NCBI RefSeq assembly: GCF_039526385.1
Contig: NZ_BAAAIX010000004.1
Location: 1 to 64,000, forward strand
Reading direction: 5' to 3'
From: Luteococcus peritonei
Lineage (GTDB): Bacteria; Actinomycetota; Actinomycetes; Propionibacteriales; Propionibacteriaceae
DNA: 64,000 nt
A program made the translations under genes and the position numbers. A model generated the notes under the pieces. The model was not told the origin of the DNA and searched no databases. It saw nothing but the letters and a program-made list of their open reading frames with translations. Positions 32,961 to 41,535 of the stretch are shown here, piece after piece. How positions within the stretch are numbered: the stretch's first letter is position 1; each line of letters opens with the position of its first letter.

Positions 32961-34661
32961 TCAGGCCTGGCTGGCACGCAGCCCGGCCCGCAGGGCGACC
33001 TGCTGGAACTTGGCATTGCCCAGGTCGTAGGAGGCGCTCGGGTTGTTGACCAGGTAGGCGACGTGGTTGCCCTCGACGACCACCGCCACCCGGTAGCGCG
33101 CCGTCTGCGAGCCGCCCATGCTCTGCTGGATCTGCAGGGTGTTGGCGGTGACCTGCTTGCCCTGGACGGCCACCTTGGGGGCAGCGGGCTCGGACACCTT
33201 CGCGGTGGCCTGGCGCTTGGGGCAGCCGTTCAGGTTGTCCCACAGGGTCTTGGCGAAGGCCTGGGCACCGGCCGGCTTGGCGAAGGTGAACAGCACCTCG
33301 TCGACGCCATAGGTCTGCGGCGCGGCATTGTCCTGGGTCATCAGGTAGGTGCGCTGCTCGCGCTTGGTGGGGCCGGAGACCGACGACAGGGTCAGGTTCT
33401 CGCAGGTCGTGCCCTTGGCGGTGACATTCGTCGTGTCCGTGGCGGTCCACAGCCCGGCGCCGGGGGTGATCCGGGGCAGGTCGGCGGGGATCAGCCAGCC
33501 GGGGGTGCCGGAGACGGCCGGGATCGCCGGCTGGGTGGTCACGGAGCGGGCACAGGCGCCCCCGGAACGGGCGCACTGCCGGTTGACGGGCCCGGCCAGT
33601 GCCTTGGCCACATTGTTTCCGTTGGTGGCCCGGTTGCTGCTGGTGATGTCCAGCGCGTGCAGGGTGGTCCCGGTGCGGGTCAGCACGATGGTGTGGAACT
33701 GGGCCACCTGGTCCTGGTAGCTGATGGTCTGCGAGGCGGACTCGTCGCCCAGGCCGGTGGCCTTCACGGCACCGTAGATCCAGCTGGGGGCGTCGCTGCA
33801 GGAGGCCAGGTTCGCCGCGCGCATGCCGAAGGCCTTGCTGGCATCGGCCACCGAGGAGAAGTTGTCCACCTGGTGCAGCGCGGCCAGACCCGTCTTCGGG
33901 GGCGTGGTGAGGGTGCGCTGCTTGCTCTGGTTGGGATTGGGCTGGCCCTGGGTGTTGGGCTGGCAGGTGATCCGCAGCTGGGGGCTCAGCTTGTCCGCGG
34001 TGGAGGCCACGGCCCAGCCCTTGACCGGCTGCACCCGGGCCGCGTCGGCGGCACTGAACAGGTCGGTGTCCTGCACCACCGGGGGCTTGCTGACGGTGGG
34101 CGTGGGGGTCTCGGTGACCACCACGACATCCTTGCGGGTGGTGGCGTAGACGATGCCGAAGACCGCCAGGGCCGCGGCGAGCGCAGCCGCCAGCCAGGGC
34201 ATCAGGCGCGCGAGGCCGGAGCGGGAGGGCCGCACGGCGGTGGCGCCCAGGTCGGGGATCTCGGGGGCGTGGTCCAGGCTCGCACCGGGCACGTGGTCCC
34301 GGGCGCGCGCGGCTCGGGCCCCGATCACGGCGGCCATCTGGTGGCCCGCCAGGGCCGACTCCGCCAGGTGGGCGGGGGTGGGCGTGGTGGCAGGCTGCTC
34401 CACCTGCTGCTCGGGCTGCTCCTCGTCCACCGGCTCCTCGTCCACCGGCTCGGGCGGCTCGGGGGCCAGCGCGTCCACCACCTCGGCGGTGCGACGCGTC
34501 TCGCCGACCGGGGGACGCATCCAGGCGCTGTGGTCGATCGCTGCCAGTTCAGCCTCTTCCGCTGGGGTAGGGTCGGACGCGTTCTCGGCGCCCGGCTGGA
34601 GCCCGTCGGCGACGTGCTCCTCGGCCTCCTGCTGCGGGTTGCTGTTCTGATCGTCGGTCAC
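32961..34661 (-). CDS. Membrane-anchored extracellular protein of unknown function
   Basis: A 566-residue protein with an acidic, Glu/Pro-rich cytoplasmic N-terminus (about 1-145), one membrane helix (about 150-172, MPWLAAALAAALAVFGIVYA) and a large outside region (173-566). Outside there are several Cys (TCQPN, ASCSDAP, RQCARSGGACARS, TTCENLT, NGCPKRQ) that could form disulfides, in two repeated modules. The shape resembles the extracellular sensor domains of mycobacterial PknH-type proteins, but there is no kinase domain. GTG 34661 follows GGAGGG. Function not recognised; it may bind something at the cell surface. Confidence 0.6.
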   Translation of the reverse strand: MTDDQNSNPQQEAEEHVADGLQPGAENASDPTPAEEAELAAIDHSAWMRPPVGETRRTAEVVDALAPEPPEPVDEEPVDEEQPEQQVEQPATTPTPAHLAESALAGHQMAAVIGARAARARDHVPGASLDHAPEIPDLGATAVRPSRSGLARLMPWLAAALAAALAVFGIVYATTRKDVVVVTETPTPTVSKPPVVQDTDLFSAADAARVQPVKGWAVASTADKLSPQLRITCQPNTQGQPNPNQSKQRTLTTPPKTGLAALHQVDNFSSVADASKAFGMRAANLASCSDAPSWIYGAVKATGLGDESASQTISYQDQVAQFHTIVLTRTGTTLHALDITSSNRATNGNNVAKALAGPVNRQCARSGGACARSVTTQPAIPAVSGTPGWLIPADLPRITPGAGLWTATDTTNVTAKGTTCENLTLSSVSGPTKREQRTYLMTQDNAAPQTYGVDEVLFTFAKPAGAQAFAKTLWDNLNGCPKRQATAKVSEPAAPKVAVQGKQVTANTLQIQQSMGGSQTARYRVAVVVEGNHVAYLVNNPSASYDLGNAKFQQVALRAGLRASQA

Positions 34662-34783
34662 GCGGACCCTCCGGGATCGGTGGACGGATGGCTAGGCCCG
34701 GCACGGACCTCGTGCGGAGTTTACCTGCCGGGGGACCGCGGCAGCGATCCCGGCGCGGCCGGGAGATGGACAGGAGTTGTTGA

Positions 34784-36139
34784 GTGGCGCGAATCGGCAG
34801 GCGAGGTGGCGGAGCGACGGCGGCGCCGGGCGGAGGCTCGCGACGGTCCCGGCTGGCGCGCCCGATCCGCCTGGTGCGTCAACAGCTCGGCCCCACCAGC
34901 GTGCTGCCCTGGCCGCTGGCGGCCGCGCTGGCGGCCGTCGTCACCGCGCTGGCCGGGCTGGTGGTGCCGATCGCGCTGGCCACCGTCGCCTGGGTCCAGG
35001 CGCCTGACCTGGGCTTCTGGTCCGTGCTCGCCGTCGGGGTCCGCGGCTGGCTGCTGGCCCACGGGGCCGGCGCAGACATCGGCGTGGCGACCCTCACCGT
35101 GATCCCGCTGGGCGTGACCGCGATCATCCTGCTCACCGGTTCCGGCCTGGTGGGCATGGCGGCGCACCAGGCCCGGGCGGAGGCGCTCCCGGAGCTCTCC
35201 CAGCGCCAGCGCCAGTCGCTCAGTCTGCGCGTCGGGGGCGTCTTCGCCCTGGTCTACCTGCTCTGCGTCATGGTGGCCGCCGGCTTCGTGGGCCGCGACA
35301 ACCAGACCGGCCGGGCCCTGCTGGGCGGCCTGCTGGTGGGTGCGGTGAGTGGCCTGGTGGGGGCCGGGCGGGCGCTGGACTGGCATCCCACCGCCTGGTG
35401 GCCCGCCTGGGCCCGGGCCGTGCCCCGGGCGGTGGCCGCCGCTCTCGCCGTGATGGTGGGCACCGGCGCCGTGGTGGCCGCCACGGCGCTGCTGATGAAT
35501 CGTTCCCGTGTGGTGCAGTTGCACGACGCCCTGCTGCCCGGCACCGCCGGTGGCATCGTGCTGCTCCTGCTGCAGCTGGCCTGGCTGCCCAACCTGGTGC
35601 TCTGGTGCGCCTCCTGGGCGCTGGGGGCCGGGCTCTCGCTGGGCACCGGCACCGTCGTCTCCCCGGCCCAGAACCTGACCGGCATGCTGCCCAACATCCC
35701 GGTGCTGGGCGCGGTGGGACCGAATGGTCCAGGCCCTCGCGTGGCGCTGGTCTGGATGCTCTCCGGTGTGCTGGCCGGCGTGCTGGCCGCGGCCGTCATC
35801 TGCCGGGCGCGCCGTTCCGCCCGCCTCGACGAGACCACCCTGGTGGGCGGCCTGTCCGGGGTGCTGGCCGGCCTGGCCTTCTGGCTGCTGGCCGCGATCA
35901 GCAATGGCAACCTGGGGGACACCCGGCTGGTGGGCATCGGCGCCCGGCTGCTGCCGCTGGCCGTGATGGCACCCACGCTGATGGGCCTGTCCGGGCTGGT
36001 CACCGGTCTGGTGGTGGGCCTGCGACGCGGCGAGCCGCTGGTGCCGCGGGAGGAAGGTCCGTTCGAGGTGGACGACCAGGAGGAGCCCACCCAGCTGATC
36101 GGCGGCCAGGCGCCCGCGTCCGCGCCCCGGCAGGACTGA
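34784..36139 (+). CDS. PerM-like (DUF6350) multi-pass membrane protein
   Basis: A 451-residue protein with about ten hydrophobic helices and a short acidic C-terminal tail (EVDDQEEPTQLIGG). Position just before purN and the helix pattern fit the DUF6350/PerM family of actinobacteria, named for a mycobacterial membrane protein involved in division during persistence. The conserved LPNIPVLGAVGPNGPGP loop follows the SPAQNLTG segment. GTG 34784 follows CAGGAG with 7-base spacing. The link to cell division here is inference from the family. Confidence 0.75.
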   Translation: MARIGRRGGGATAAPGGGSRRSRLARPIRLVRQQLGPTSVLPWPLAAALAAVVTALAGLVVPIALATVAWVQAPDLGFWSVLAVGVRGWLLAHGAGADIGVATLTVIPLGVTAIILLTGSGLVGMAAHQARAEALPELSQRQRQSLSLRVGGVFALVYLLCVMVAAGFVGRDNQTGRALLGGLLVGAVSGLVGAGRALDWHPTAWWPAWARAVPRAVAAALAVMVGTGAVVAATALLMNRSRVVQLHDALLPGTAGGIVLLLLQLAWLPNLVLWCASWALGAGLSLGTGTVVSPAQNLTGMLPNIPVLGAVGPNGPGPRVALVWMLSGVLAGVLAAAVICRARRSARLDETTLVGGLSGVLAGLAFWLLAAISNGNLGDTRLVGIGARLLPLAVMAPTLMGLSGLVTGLVVGLRRGEPLVPREEGPFEVDDQEEPTQLIGGQAPASAPRQD

Positions 36140-36161
36140 GTCGCGCGGCCGTGGTGGCCGA

Positions 36162-36167
36162 TAGGGT
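36162..36167 (+). promoter_or_regulatory. Predicted -10 box of purN (leaderless)
   Basis: TAGGGT followed by 6 bases and GTG 36174, with no ribosome site. Confidence 0.55.
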
Positions 36168-36173
36168 GTGGCC

Positions 36174-36767
36174 GTGAGCTATCGCGTCGTCGTCCTGGTC
36201 TCCGGCAGCGGGACCTTGTTGCAGGCCCTGGTCGACGCGCGCGAGGCCGGCGAGCTGGGGGCCGAGCTGGTGGCCGTCGGTTCCGACGTGGCCGACTGCC
36301 GGGCCCTGGAGCGCGCCGCCGAGGCCGGCATCGCCTGCTTCGCCCATCCGATGCCTCGCCTGCTGCGCCGCGGCAGCCAGGAGCGGCTCGACTGGGATGC
36401 CCAGCTGGCAGACCTGGTGGACGCCCACCGGCCCGACCTGGTGGTCTCGGCCGGCTTCATGAAGCTCTTCGACCGGCCCTTCATGGACCGCTTCGCGGGC
36501 CGCATCATCAACACCCACCCCGCGCTGCTGCCGGCCTTCCCCGGTGCGCACGCCGTCCGCGATGCGCTCGCTGCCGGCGCCACCGAGACCGGGGCCTCCA
36601 TCTTCTGGGTCAACGACGGCGTCGACACCGGCGAGCTGATCACGCAGCAGGCCGTCCCCGTCCATCCGGAGGACGACGAGGACAGCCTCCACCAACGCAT
36701 CAAGGTGGTGGAGCGGCGTCTGCTGGTCGACGTCGTCAACGACCTCTCCGTCCAGGCAGCCCGCTGA
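36174..36767 (+). CDS. purN: Phosphoribosylglycinamide formyltransferase
   Basis: A 197-residue enzyme that adds a formyl group from 10-formyl-THF to GAR in purine synthesis. The phosphate-binding loop is LVSGSGTLLQAL. The catalytic Asn/His/Asp set is visible as NTHPALLPAFPG (Asn, His) and DGVDTGELI (Asp). GTG 36174 is preferred to GTG 36168 because it lies exactly 6 bases after a TAGGGT box, which makes the mRNA leaderless. purH and folD follow in the same direction. Confidence 0.95.
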   Translation: MSYRVVVLVSGSGTLLQALVDAREAGELGAELVAVGSDVADCRALERAAEAGIACFAHPMPRLLRRGSQERLDWDAQLADLVDAHRPDLVVSAGFMKLFDRPFMDRFAGRIINTHPALLPAFPGAHAVRDALAAGATETGASIFWVNDGVDTGELITQQAVPVHPEDDEDSLHQRIKVVERRLLVDVVNDLSVQAAR

Positions 36768-36817
36768 GGGCCCCACTGATCACCCCCAACCACGGCACGA
36801 AACATTCAGGAGATCCA

Positions 36818-38380
36818 ATGAGTGACAACCGAATGCCCATCAAGCGCGCGCTGGTCAGCGTCTACGACAAGACCGGGCTCGTCGAGCTCGGGCAGGCGCT
36901 GGCCGCCGCCGGGGTGGAGCTGGTGAGCACCGGTGGCTCCTACCGGGCGCTGGTCGGGGCCGGGCTTCAGGTCACCGAGGTGGCCGAGCTGACCGGCTTC
37001 CCGGAATGCCTCGACGGCCGGGTCAAGACCCTGCACCCCACGGTGCACGCCGGCATCCTCGCCGACCGCCGCCTGGACAGCCACCGCGCCCAGCTCGACG
37101 AGCTCGGCATCCAGGCCTTCGACCTGGTGGTCTCCAACCTCTACCCCTTCACCCAGACCGTCGCCTCCGGCGCCAGCCCCGACGAGTGCATCGAGCAGAT
37201 CGACATCGGCGGCCCCTCGATGGTGCGCGCCGCCGCCAAGAACCACCCCAGCGTGGCGATCATCACCTCGCCCGACCAGTACGGCCAGGTGGAGCAGGCG
37301 TTGGCCGAGGGCGGCTTCACCCTGGAGCAGCGCAAGGCCCTGGCCGCCGCCGCCTTCGTGCACACCGCCAGCTATGACGTGGCCGTGGCCACCTGGATGG
37401 GCCACGTGCTCACCGACGGCACCGAGGGCACCGGCTTCCCGAACTGGCTGGCCGGCACCTACACCCGTCAGAACGTGCTGCGCTACGGCGAGAACAGCCA
37501 CCAGCAGGCGGCCATCTACCGCAACGGCTTCGGTGAGGCCGGGCTGGCGGGCGCCGAGCAGCTGGGCGGCAAGGAGATGAGCTACAACAACTACGTCGAC
37601 ACCGACTCCGCACGCCGTGCCGCCTCCGACTTCGACGAGCCGGCAGTGGCCATCATCAAGCACTCCAACCCCTGCGGCATCGCCACCGGTGCCGACATCG
37701 CCGAGGCCCACCGCAAGGCGCACGAGTGCGACTCGCTGAGCGCCTACGGCGGCGTGATCGCCGCCAACCGCCCGGTCACCCTGGCCATGGCCGAGCAGGT
37801 CAAGCCGATCTTCACCGAGGTGATCATCGCGCCCGACTACGAGCTGGAGGCGCTCGAGCTGCTGCAGGGCAAGAAGAATCTGCGCATCCTGCGGTGCCCC
37901 GCTCCGACCCGTGGTGGGATCGAGAGCCGTGCCGTGGACGGTGGCCTGCTGCTGCAGCAGTCCGATGTCTTCCAGTCCGAGGGCGACGAGCCCGCGAACT
38001 GGACCCTGGCCGCCGGCCCCGCCGCCGACGAGCAGACCCTGGCCGACCTGGCCTTCGCCTGGCGCGCCTGCCGCGCCGTGAAGTCCAATGCCATCCTGCT
38101 GGCCTCCGGGGGCGCCTCGGTGGGCGTCGGGATGGGACAGGTGAACCGGGTGGACTCCTGCACGCTGGCCGTCGAGCGGGCCGGTGAACGTGCCAAGGGT
38201 TCGGTGGCGGCCTCGGACGCCTTCTTCCCGTTCAGCGACGGTCCGCAGATCCTGATCGACGGGGGAGTGAAGGCCATCGTCCAGCCCGGTGGTTCGATCC
38301 GCGACGATGAGACCATCGAGCTGTGCCAGCAGCACGGCATCACGCTCTACACCACCGGTACCCGCCACTTCTTCCACTGA
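36818..38380 (+). CDS. purH: Bifunctional AICAR transformylase/IMP cyclohydrolase
   Basis: A 520-residue enzyme performing the last two steps of IMP synthesis. The N-terminal MGS-like cyclohydrolase (about 1-190) has STGGSYRAL and GRVKTLHPTVHAGIL. The transformylase domain (about 200-520) has the catalytic Lys-His in KHSNPCG (K281, H282) and ends with the family's GTRHFFH. CAGGAG precedes ATG 36818. It uses 10-formyl-THF, supplied by the neighbouring folD product. Confidence 0.97.
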   Translation: MSDNRMPIKRALVSVYDKTGLVELGQALAAAGVELVSTGGSYRALVGAGLQVTEVAELTGFPECLDGRVKTLHPTVHAGILADRRLDSHRAQLDELGIQAFDLVVSNLYPFTQTVASGASPDECIEQIDIGGPSMVRAAAKNHPSVAIITSPDQYGQVEQALAEGGFTLEQRKALAAAAFVHTASYDVAVATWMGHVLTDGTEGTGFPNWLAGTYTRQNVLRYGENSHQQAAIYRNGFGEAGLAGAEQLGGKEMSYNNYVDTDSARRAASDFDEPAVAIIKHSNPCGIATGADIAEAHRKAHECDSLSAYGGVIAANRPVTLAMAEQVKPIFTEVIIAPDYELEALELLQGKKNLRILRCPAPTRGGIESRAVDGGLLLQQSDVFQSEGDEPANWTLAAGPAADEQTLADLAFAWRACRAVKSNAILLASGGASVGVGMGQVNRVDSCTLAVERAGERAKGSVAASDAFFPFSDGPQILIDGGVKAIVQPGGSIRDDETIELCQQHGITLYTTGTRHFFH

Positions 38381-38429
38381 CGCGTCAACCCGCACGAGGC
38401 GGGGTGCTCCACCCATGAAAGGAATGCAC

Positions 38430-39287
38430 ATGACTGCAGAACGCATCGACGGCAAGGCCGTCGCCGCCCAGATCAAGTCGGAGCTGAAGGTTCGCGTCGA
38501 CGCGCTGCGTGAGCGCGGCGTGGTGCCCGGCCTGGGCACCGTGCTGGTGGGTGCCGATCCGGGCAGCCAGATCTACGTGGGGGGCAAGCACAAGGACTGC
38601 GCGGAGGTGGGCATTGCCTCGATCCGCGTCGACCTGCCCGAGGACACCACCCAGGACGAGCTCGACGCCGCGATCGCCGAACTGAACGCCAACCCGGCCT
38701 GCACCGGCTACATCGTGCAGCTGCCGCTGCCCAGGCACCTGGACGAGCACCGCGCACTGGCGATGATCGACCCGGACAAGGATGCCGACGGCCTGGCCCC
38801 GGCCAGCCTGGGCAAGCTGGTGCTCAACGAGCCCGGCCCGCTGCCCTGCACCCCGCGCGGCATCGTCGAGCTGCTGCGCCGCCACGAGGTGGACCTGGAC
38901 GGCGCAGAGGTCTGCATCGTGGGCCGCGGCACCACCGTGGGCCGCCCGCTCTCGCTGCTGCTCACCCGCCGCAGCGAGAACTCCACCGTGATCCAGTGCC
39001 ACACCGGCACCAAGGACCTGTTCAGCCACACCGCCACCGCGGACATCGTGGTGGCGGCCGTCGGCCGTCCGGGCTTCCTGACCGCGGACATGGTCAAGCC
39101 GGGCGCCGTGGTGGTCGACGTCGGCGTCAGCCGGGTGGACGGCAAGCCGGTGGGCGACGTGGCCGCGGACGTCTGGGAGGTGGCCAGCATGGTCACCCCG
39201 AACCCGGGCGGCGTGGGCCCGATGACCCGCGCCATGCTGCTGAGCAATGTGGTGGACCGCGCCGAAGAACTGGCCGGGCAGGCCTGA
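38430..39287 (+). CDS. folD: Methylene-THF dehydrogenase/methenyl-THF cyclohydrolase
   Basis: A 285-residue bifunctional enzyme interconverting 5,10-methylene-THF and 10-formyl-THF. Motifs: YVGGKHKDCAEVGI with the catalytic Lys, GYIVQLPLPRHLDE, the NADP-binding IVGRGTTVGRPLSLLL and the C-terminal NPGGVGPMTRAMLL. ATG 38430 is chosen from three nearby ATGs because GAAAGGA is 7 bases upstream. It supplies formyl groups to purN and purH. The stop is followed directly by the GTG of the DUF3017 gene. Confidence 0.95.
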   Translation: MTAERIDGKAVAAQIKSELKVRVDALRERGVVPGLGTVLVGADPGSQIYVGGKHKDCAEVGIASIRVDLPEDTTQDELDAAIAELNANPACTGYIVQLPLPRHLDEHRALAMIDPDKDADGLAPASLGKLVLNEPGPLPCTPRGIVELLRRHEVDLDGAEVCIVGRGTTVGRPLSLLLTRRSENSTVIQCHTGTKDLFSHTATADIVVAAVGRPGFLTADMVKPGAVVVDVGVSRVDGKPVGDVAADVWEVASMVTPNPGGVGPMTRAMLLSNVVDRAEELAGQA

Positions 39288-39605
39288 GTGAGCGGCGAGC
39301 AGCGTGAGCCGGCCGCGCCGCTGAGGGCGCGCGCCGGTAGCGCGACCCTCAACCAGTGGCCACTGGCACTGGTGCTGGCGGCGCTGCTGGTGGCGCTGGG
39401 CATCACCGCGACGGGCCACTGGCGACGCGGCGCCTTCGCCATCGGCTGCAGCGTGCTGCTGGGCGGCATCCTGCGCGCCGTGCTCCCGAACCGGGTGGCC
39501 GGCCTGCTGGTGGTGCGCACCCGGCTCTTCGACAGCCTGCTGCTGCTCGGCGTGGCGGCCACCATGCTGCTGCTCACCTTCGTGGTGCCGCACTCGCGCC
39601 CCTGA
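39288..39605 (+). CDS. DUF3017 small membrane protein
   Basis: A 105-residue protein with three hydrophobic helices (LALVLAALLVALGITA, FAIGCSVLLGGILRAVL, LLLLGVAATMLLLTFVV). It matches the DUF3017 family found right after folD in many actinobacteria. GTG 39288 begins immediately after the folD stop, so it is co-translated. The function is unknown. Confidence 0.8.
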   Translation: MSGEQREPAAPLRARAGSATLNQWPLALVLAALLVALGITATGHWRRGAFAIGCSVLLGGILRAVLPNRVAGLLVVRTRLFDSLLLLGVAATMLLLTFVVPHSRP

Positions 39606-39620
39606 GCCCGAACCGTGCAG

Positions 39621-39664
39621 ACACGCACGTGGCCCCCGCCATCCGGCGGGGGCCACGCGCGTGT
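39621..39664. terminator. Bidirectional terminator between DUF3017 and mdh
   Basis: A 12-bp core stem (GTGGCCCCCGCC, 39629-39656) with a 4-base loop, flanked by further pairing of ACACGC with GCGTGT, between convergent genes. Confidence 0.85.
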
Positions 39665-39680
39665 CAGCGGGTGCTGCTGG

Positions 39681-40667
39681 TCAGATCAGGCCCAGCTCGG
39701 TGACGGCCTGGCGCTCGTCGGCCAGCTCGGCCACCGAGGCGTCGATCTTGCCGCGGCTGAAGTCGTTGATGTCCAGGCCCTGGACGATCTCCCACTTGCC
39801 GTCCTTGATCGTGACGGGGAAGGAGGAGACCAGGCCCTCCGGCACGCCGTAGGAACCGTCGGAGACGACGGCCATCGAGACCCAGTCGTTCTCCGGGGTG
39901 CCCAGCGCCCAGTCGTGCATGCAGCTCACGGTGGCATTGGCGGCCGAGGCGCGGCTGGACAGGCCGGTCGCGTCGATGATGGCCGCGCCGCGCTTGGCGA
40001 CGGTGGGGATGAAGGTGCTCTCGATCCAGGCCTGGTCGTTGATCTGCTCGGCGGCCGAACGGCCGTTGACCTCGGCATTGAACAGGTCCGGGTACTGGGT
40101 GGCGGAGTGGTTGCCCCAGATGGTCATCTTCTTGACGTCGTTCACGCTGACGCCGAGCTTCTGGGCCACCTGCGCCTTGGCGCGGTCCTGGTCCAGACGG
40201 GTCAGGGCGGCGAACTGCTCCTTGGGGATGTCAGGGGCGTTGCTGTAGGCGATCAGCGCATTGGTGTTGGCCGGGTTGCCGGTCACCAGCACCTTCACGT
40301 CGTCGGCAGCCACCTTGTTCAGGGCCTTGCCCTGGGCGGTGAAGATGGCGCCGTTGGCGCTCAGCAGGTCGCCGCGCTCCATGCCGGCCTTGCGGGGCAT
40401 GGCGCCCACCAGCATGGCCATGTTCACGCCGTCGAAGACCTTCTCGGGATCGTCGCCGATCTCCACCTTGGCCAGGTTCGGGAAGGCGCAGTCGTCCAGC
40501 TCCATGACGACGCCCTCGAGGGCCTTGAGGGCCGGGGTGATCTCCAGCAGACGCAGCTCCACCGGGGTGTCGCCCAGCAGGGCGCCGGAGGCGATGCGGA
40601 ACAGCAGGCTGTAGCAGATCTGGCCGGCGGCGCCGGTGACTGCAACCTTCACGGGGGTCTGGCTCAC
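39681..40667 (-). CDS. mdh: Malate dehydrogenase
   Basis: A 328-residue NAD-dependent enzyme interconverting malate and oxaloacetate. The nucleotide-binding motif is VAVTGAAGQICYSLLF. The substrate-binding Arg loop is GAMPRKAGMERGDLL, and the catalytic His is in IWGNHSATQYPD. It is the actinobacterial-type MDH of the usual 328 residues. GTG 40667 follows AAGGAAGAAACC. It is a single gene with a strong terminator and no TCA-cycle neighbours. Confidence 0.97.
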   Translation of the reverse strand: MSQTPVKVAVTGAAGQICYSLLFRIASGALLGDTPVELRLLEITPALKALEGVVMELDDCAFPNLAKVEIGDDPEKVFDGVNMAMLVGAMPRKAGMERGDLLSANGAIFTAQGKALNKVAADDVKVLVTGNPANTNALIAYSNAPDIPKEQFAALTRLDQDRAKAQVAQKLGVSVNDVKKMTIWGNHSATQYPDLFNAEVNGRSAAEQINDQAWIESTFIPTVAKRGAAIIDATGLSSRASAANATVSCMHDWALGTPENDWVSMAVVSDGSYGVPEGLVSSFPVTIKDGKWEIVQGLDINDFSRGKIDASVAELADERQAVTELGLI

Positions 40668-40783
40668 GGTTTCTTCCTTCTTTCGAGTTGGTACTCGCTC
40701 CGGACCATCCTCTGGAGTCCCGGAGGCGCTCGACATCGAGCGGACAGTCAGACCCTATCGCGCCCGAGGCCCTGCGCGCCCGC

Positions 40784-41344
40784 TCAGCGGGCGTAGGCGG
40801 ACAGCACCCGCTGCGCGTTCGCGGTGCGCTTGGTGTTGTGGCACCAGCGCGGGGCGCAGCGCTCGTAGTGGCGCGAGAAGCTGGCGGTGGCGGCCGGCAG
40901 GCTGCGGCTGGCGCGCAGCTTGCCCAGGGCACGCTTCTCGCTGCCGTTCAGCTCCACCCAGATGAAGTCCAGCTGGGTGTTGAGGGCATAGGGGGACCGC
41001 TTGGTCTTCGCGGCATAGCGGGTGAGCTGGTTCCAGCGAGCGCCACGGCTCCACTGGGCGATGCCCATGCCCGGGCCGCCCTTCTGGCGGGCCCTGGGGT
41101 TGATGGGGGAGCCGGACTCCTGCATCAGGTTGCCGACGATGCCGGCGGACTGGGCCGGGGTGAGGCCCTTCGCGCGGAAGTAGTCGTAGGCGATCTTGTT
41201 CGGACTGGTACGGCCGAGCGCGGTGGTGGTGACGCCGTCGCCGGCGGGGAGGGCGGCCTGCGCGGGCAGGCTGGTCCCCAGGCCGCCGACCAGGGCGGTG
41301 GCGGTCAGGGTGGCGGCGAGACGGGCACGGTGCTGGGGGTTCAT
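40784..41344 (-). CDS. Secreted lysozyme-like protein (phage tail-lysozyme type)
   Basis: A 186-residue exported protein with a signal peptide (first about 30 residues, likely cut after PAQA). The mature part has KGLTPAQSAGIVGNLMQESG and a GGPGMGIAQWSRGARWNQL segment, the pattern of the phage tail lysozyme domain that cuts peptidoglycan glycan strands; the Glu of QESG is the likely catalytic acid. The C-terminus holds two Cys (ERCAPRWCHN) likely disulfide-linked. Such domains are also used by bacteria for wall remodelling. It shares an upstream motif with the M23 peptidase gene. Confidence 0.82.
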   Translation of the reverse strand: MNPQHRARLAATLTATALVGGLGTSLPAQAALPAGDGVTTTALGRTSPNKIAYDYFRAKGLTPAQSAGIVGNLMQESGSPINPRARQKGGPGMGIAQWSRGARWNQLTRYAAKTKRSPYALNTQLDFIWVELNGSEKRALGKLRASRSLPAATASFSRHYERCAPRWCHNTKRTANAQRVLSAYAR

Positions 41345-41430
41345 GGAGTCCTTCGGTCTTTCCCGGTGGTGGTGTCAGGGGGAAGCCCCGGCGGGGGTGA
41401 CGGTGCACCAACTTACCGATTGGTGAGCAG

Positions 41431-41449
41431 AAACTAAGAATTCTCAGAA
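41431..41449 (-). promoter_or_regulatory. Motif shared with the M23 peptidase upstream region
   Basis: On the minus strand, TTCTGAGAATTCTTAGTTT; the core CTGAGAATTCTTAG is a near-perfect palindrome. It lies about 90 bases before the lysozyme-like start and just upstream of a possible -10 (TAAGTT, 41415..41410). Confidence 0.5.
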
Positions 41450-41474
41450 TCAGCGGACTCTCAGCGGGCACGAG

Positions 41475-41511
41475 GAACCGGCCGCCCTCCCCAGGGGAGG
41501 ACGGCCGGTTC
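41475..41511 (-). terminator. Terminator of the DUF485-symporter operon
   Basis: GAACCGGCCG and CCTCCCC pair with their complements (one mismatch between), forming a 17-bp stem just past the symporter stop codon. Confidence 0.82.
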
Positions 41512-41535
41512 GTGGGACGTGCGAGGTGCAGGACC

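Noticed and set aside
40784..41344. Resuscitation-promoting factor (Rpf) domain
   Set aside because: The KGLTPAQSAGIVGNLMQESG pattern fits the phage tail-lysozyme domain better, and the Rpf hallmark residues are absent.
40784..41344. Prophage remnant, suggested by the tail-lysozyme domain
   Set aside because: No other phage genes, attachment sites or composition change lie nearby, and the protein has its own signal peptide.
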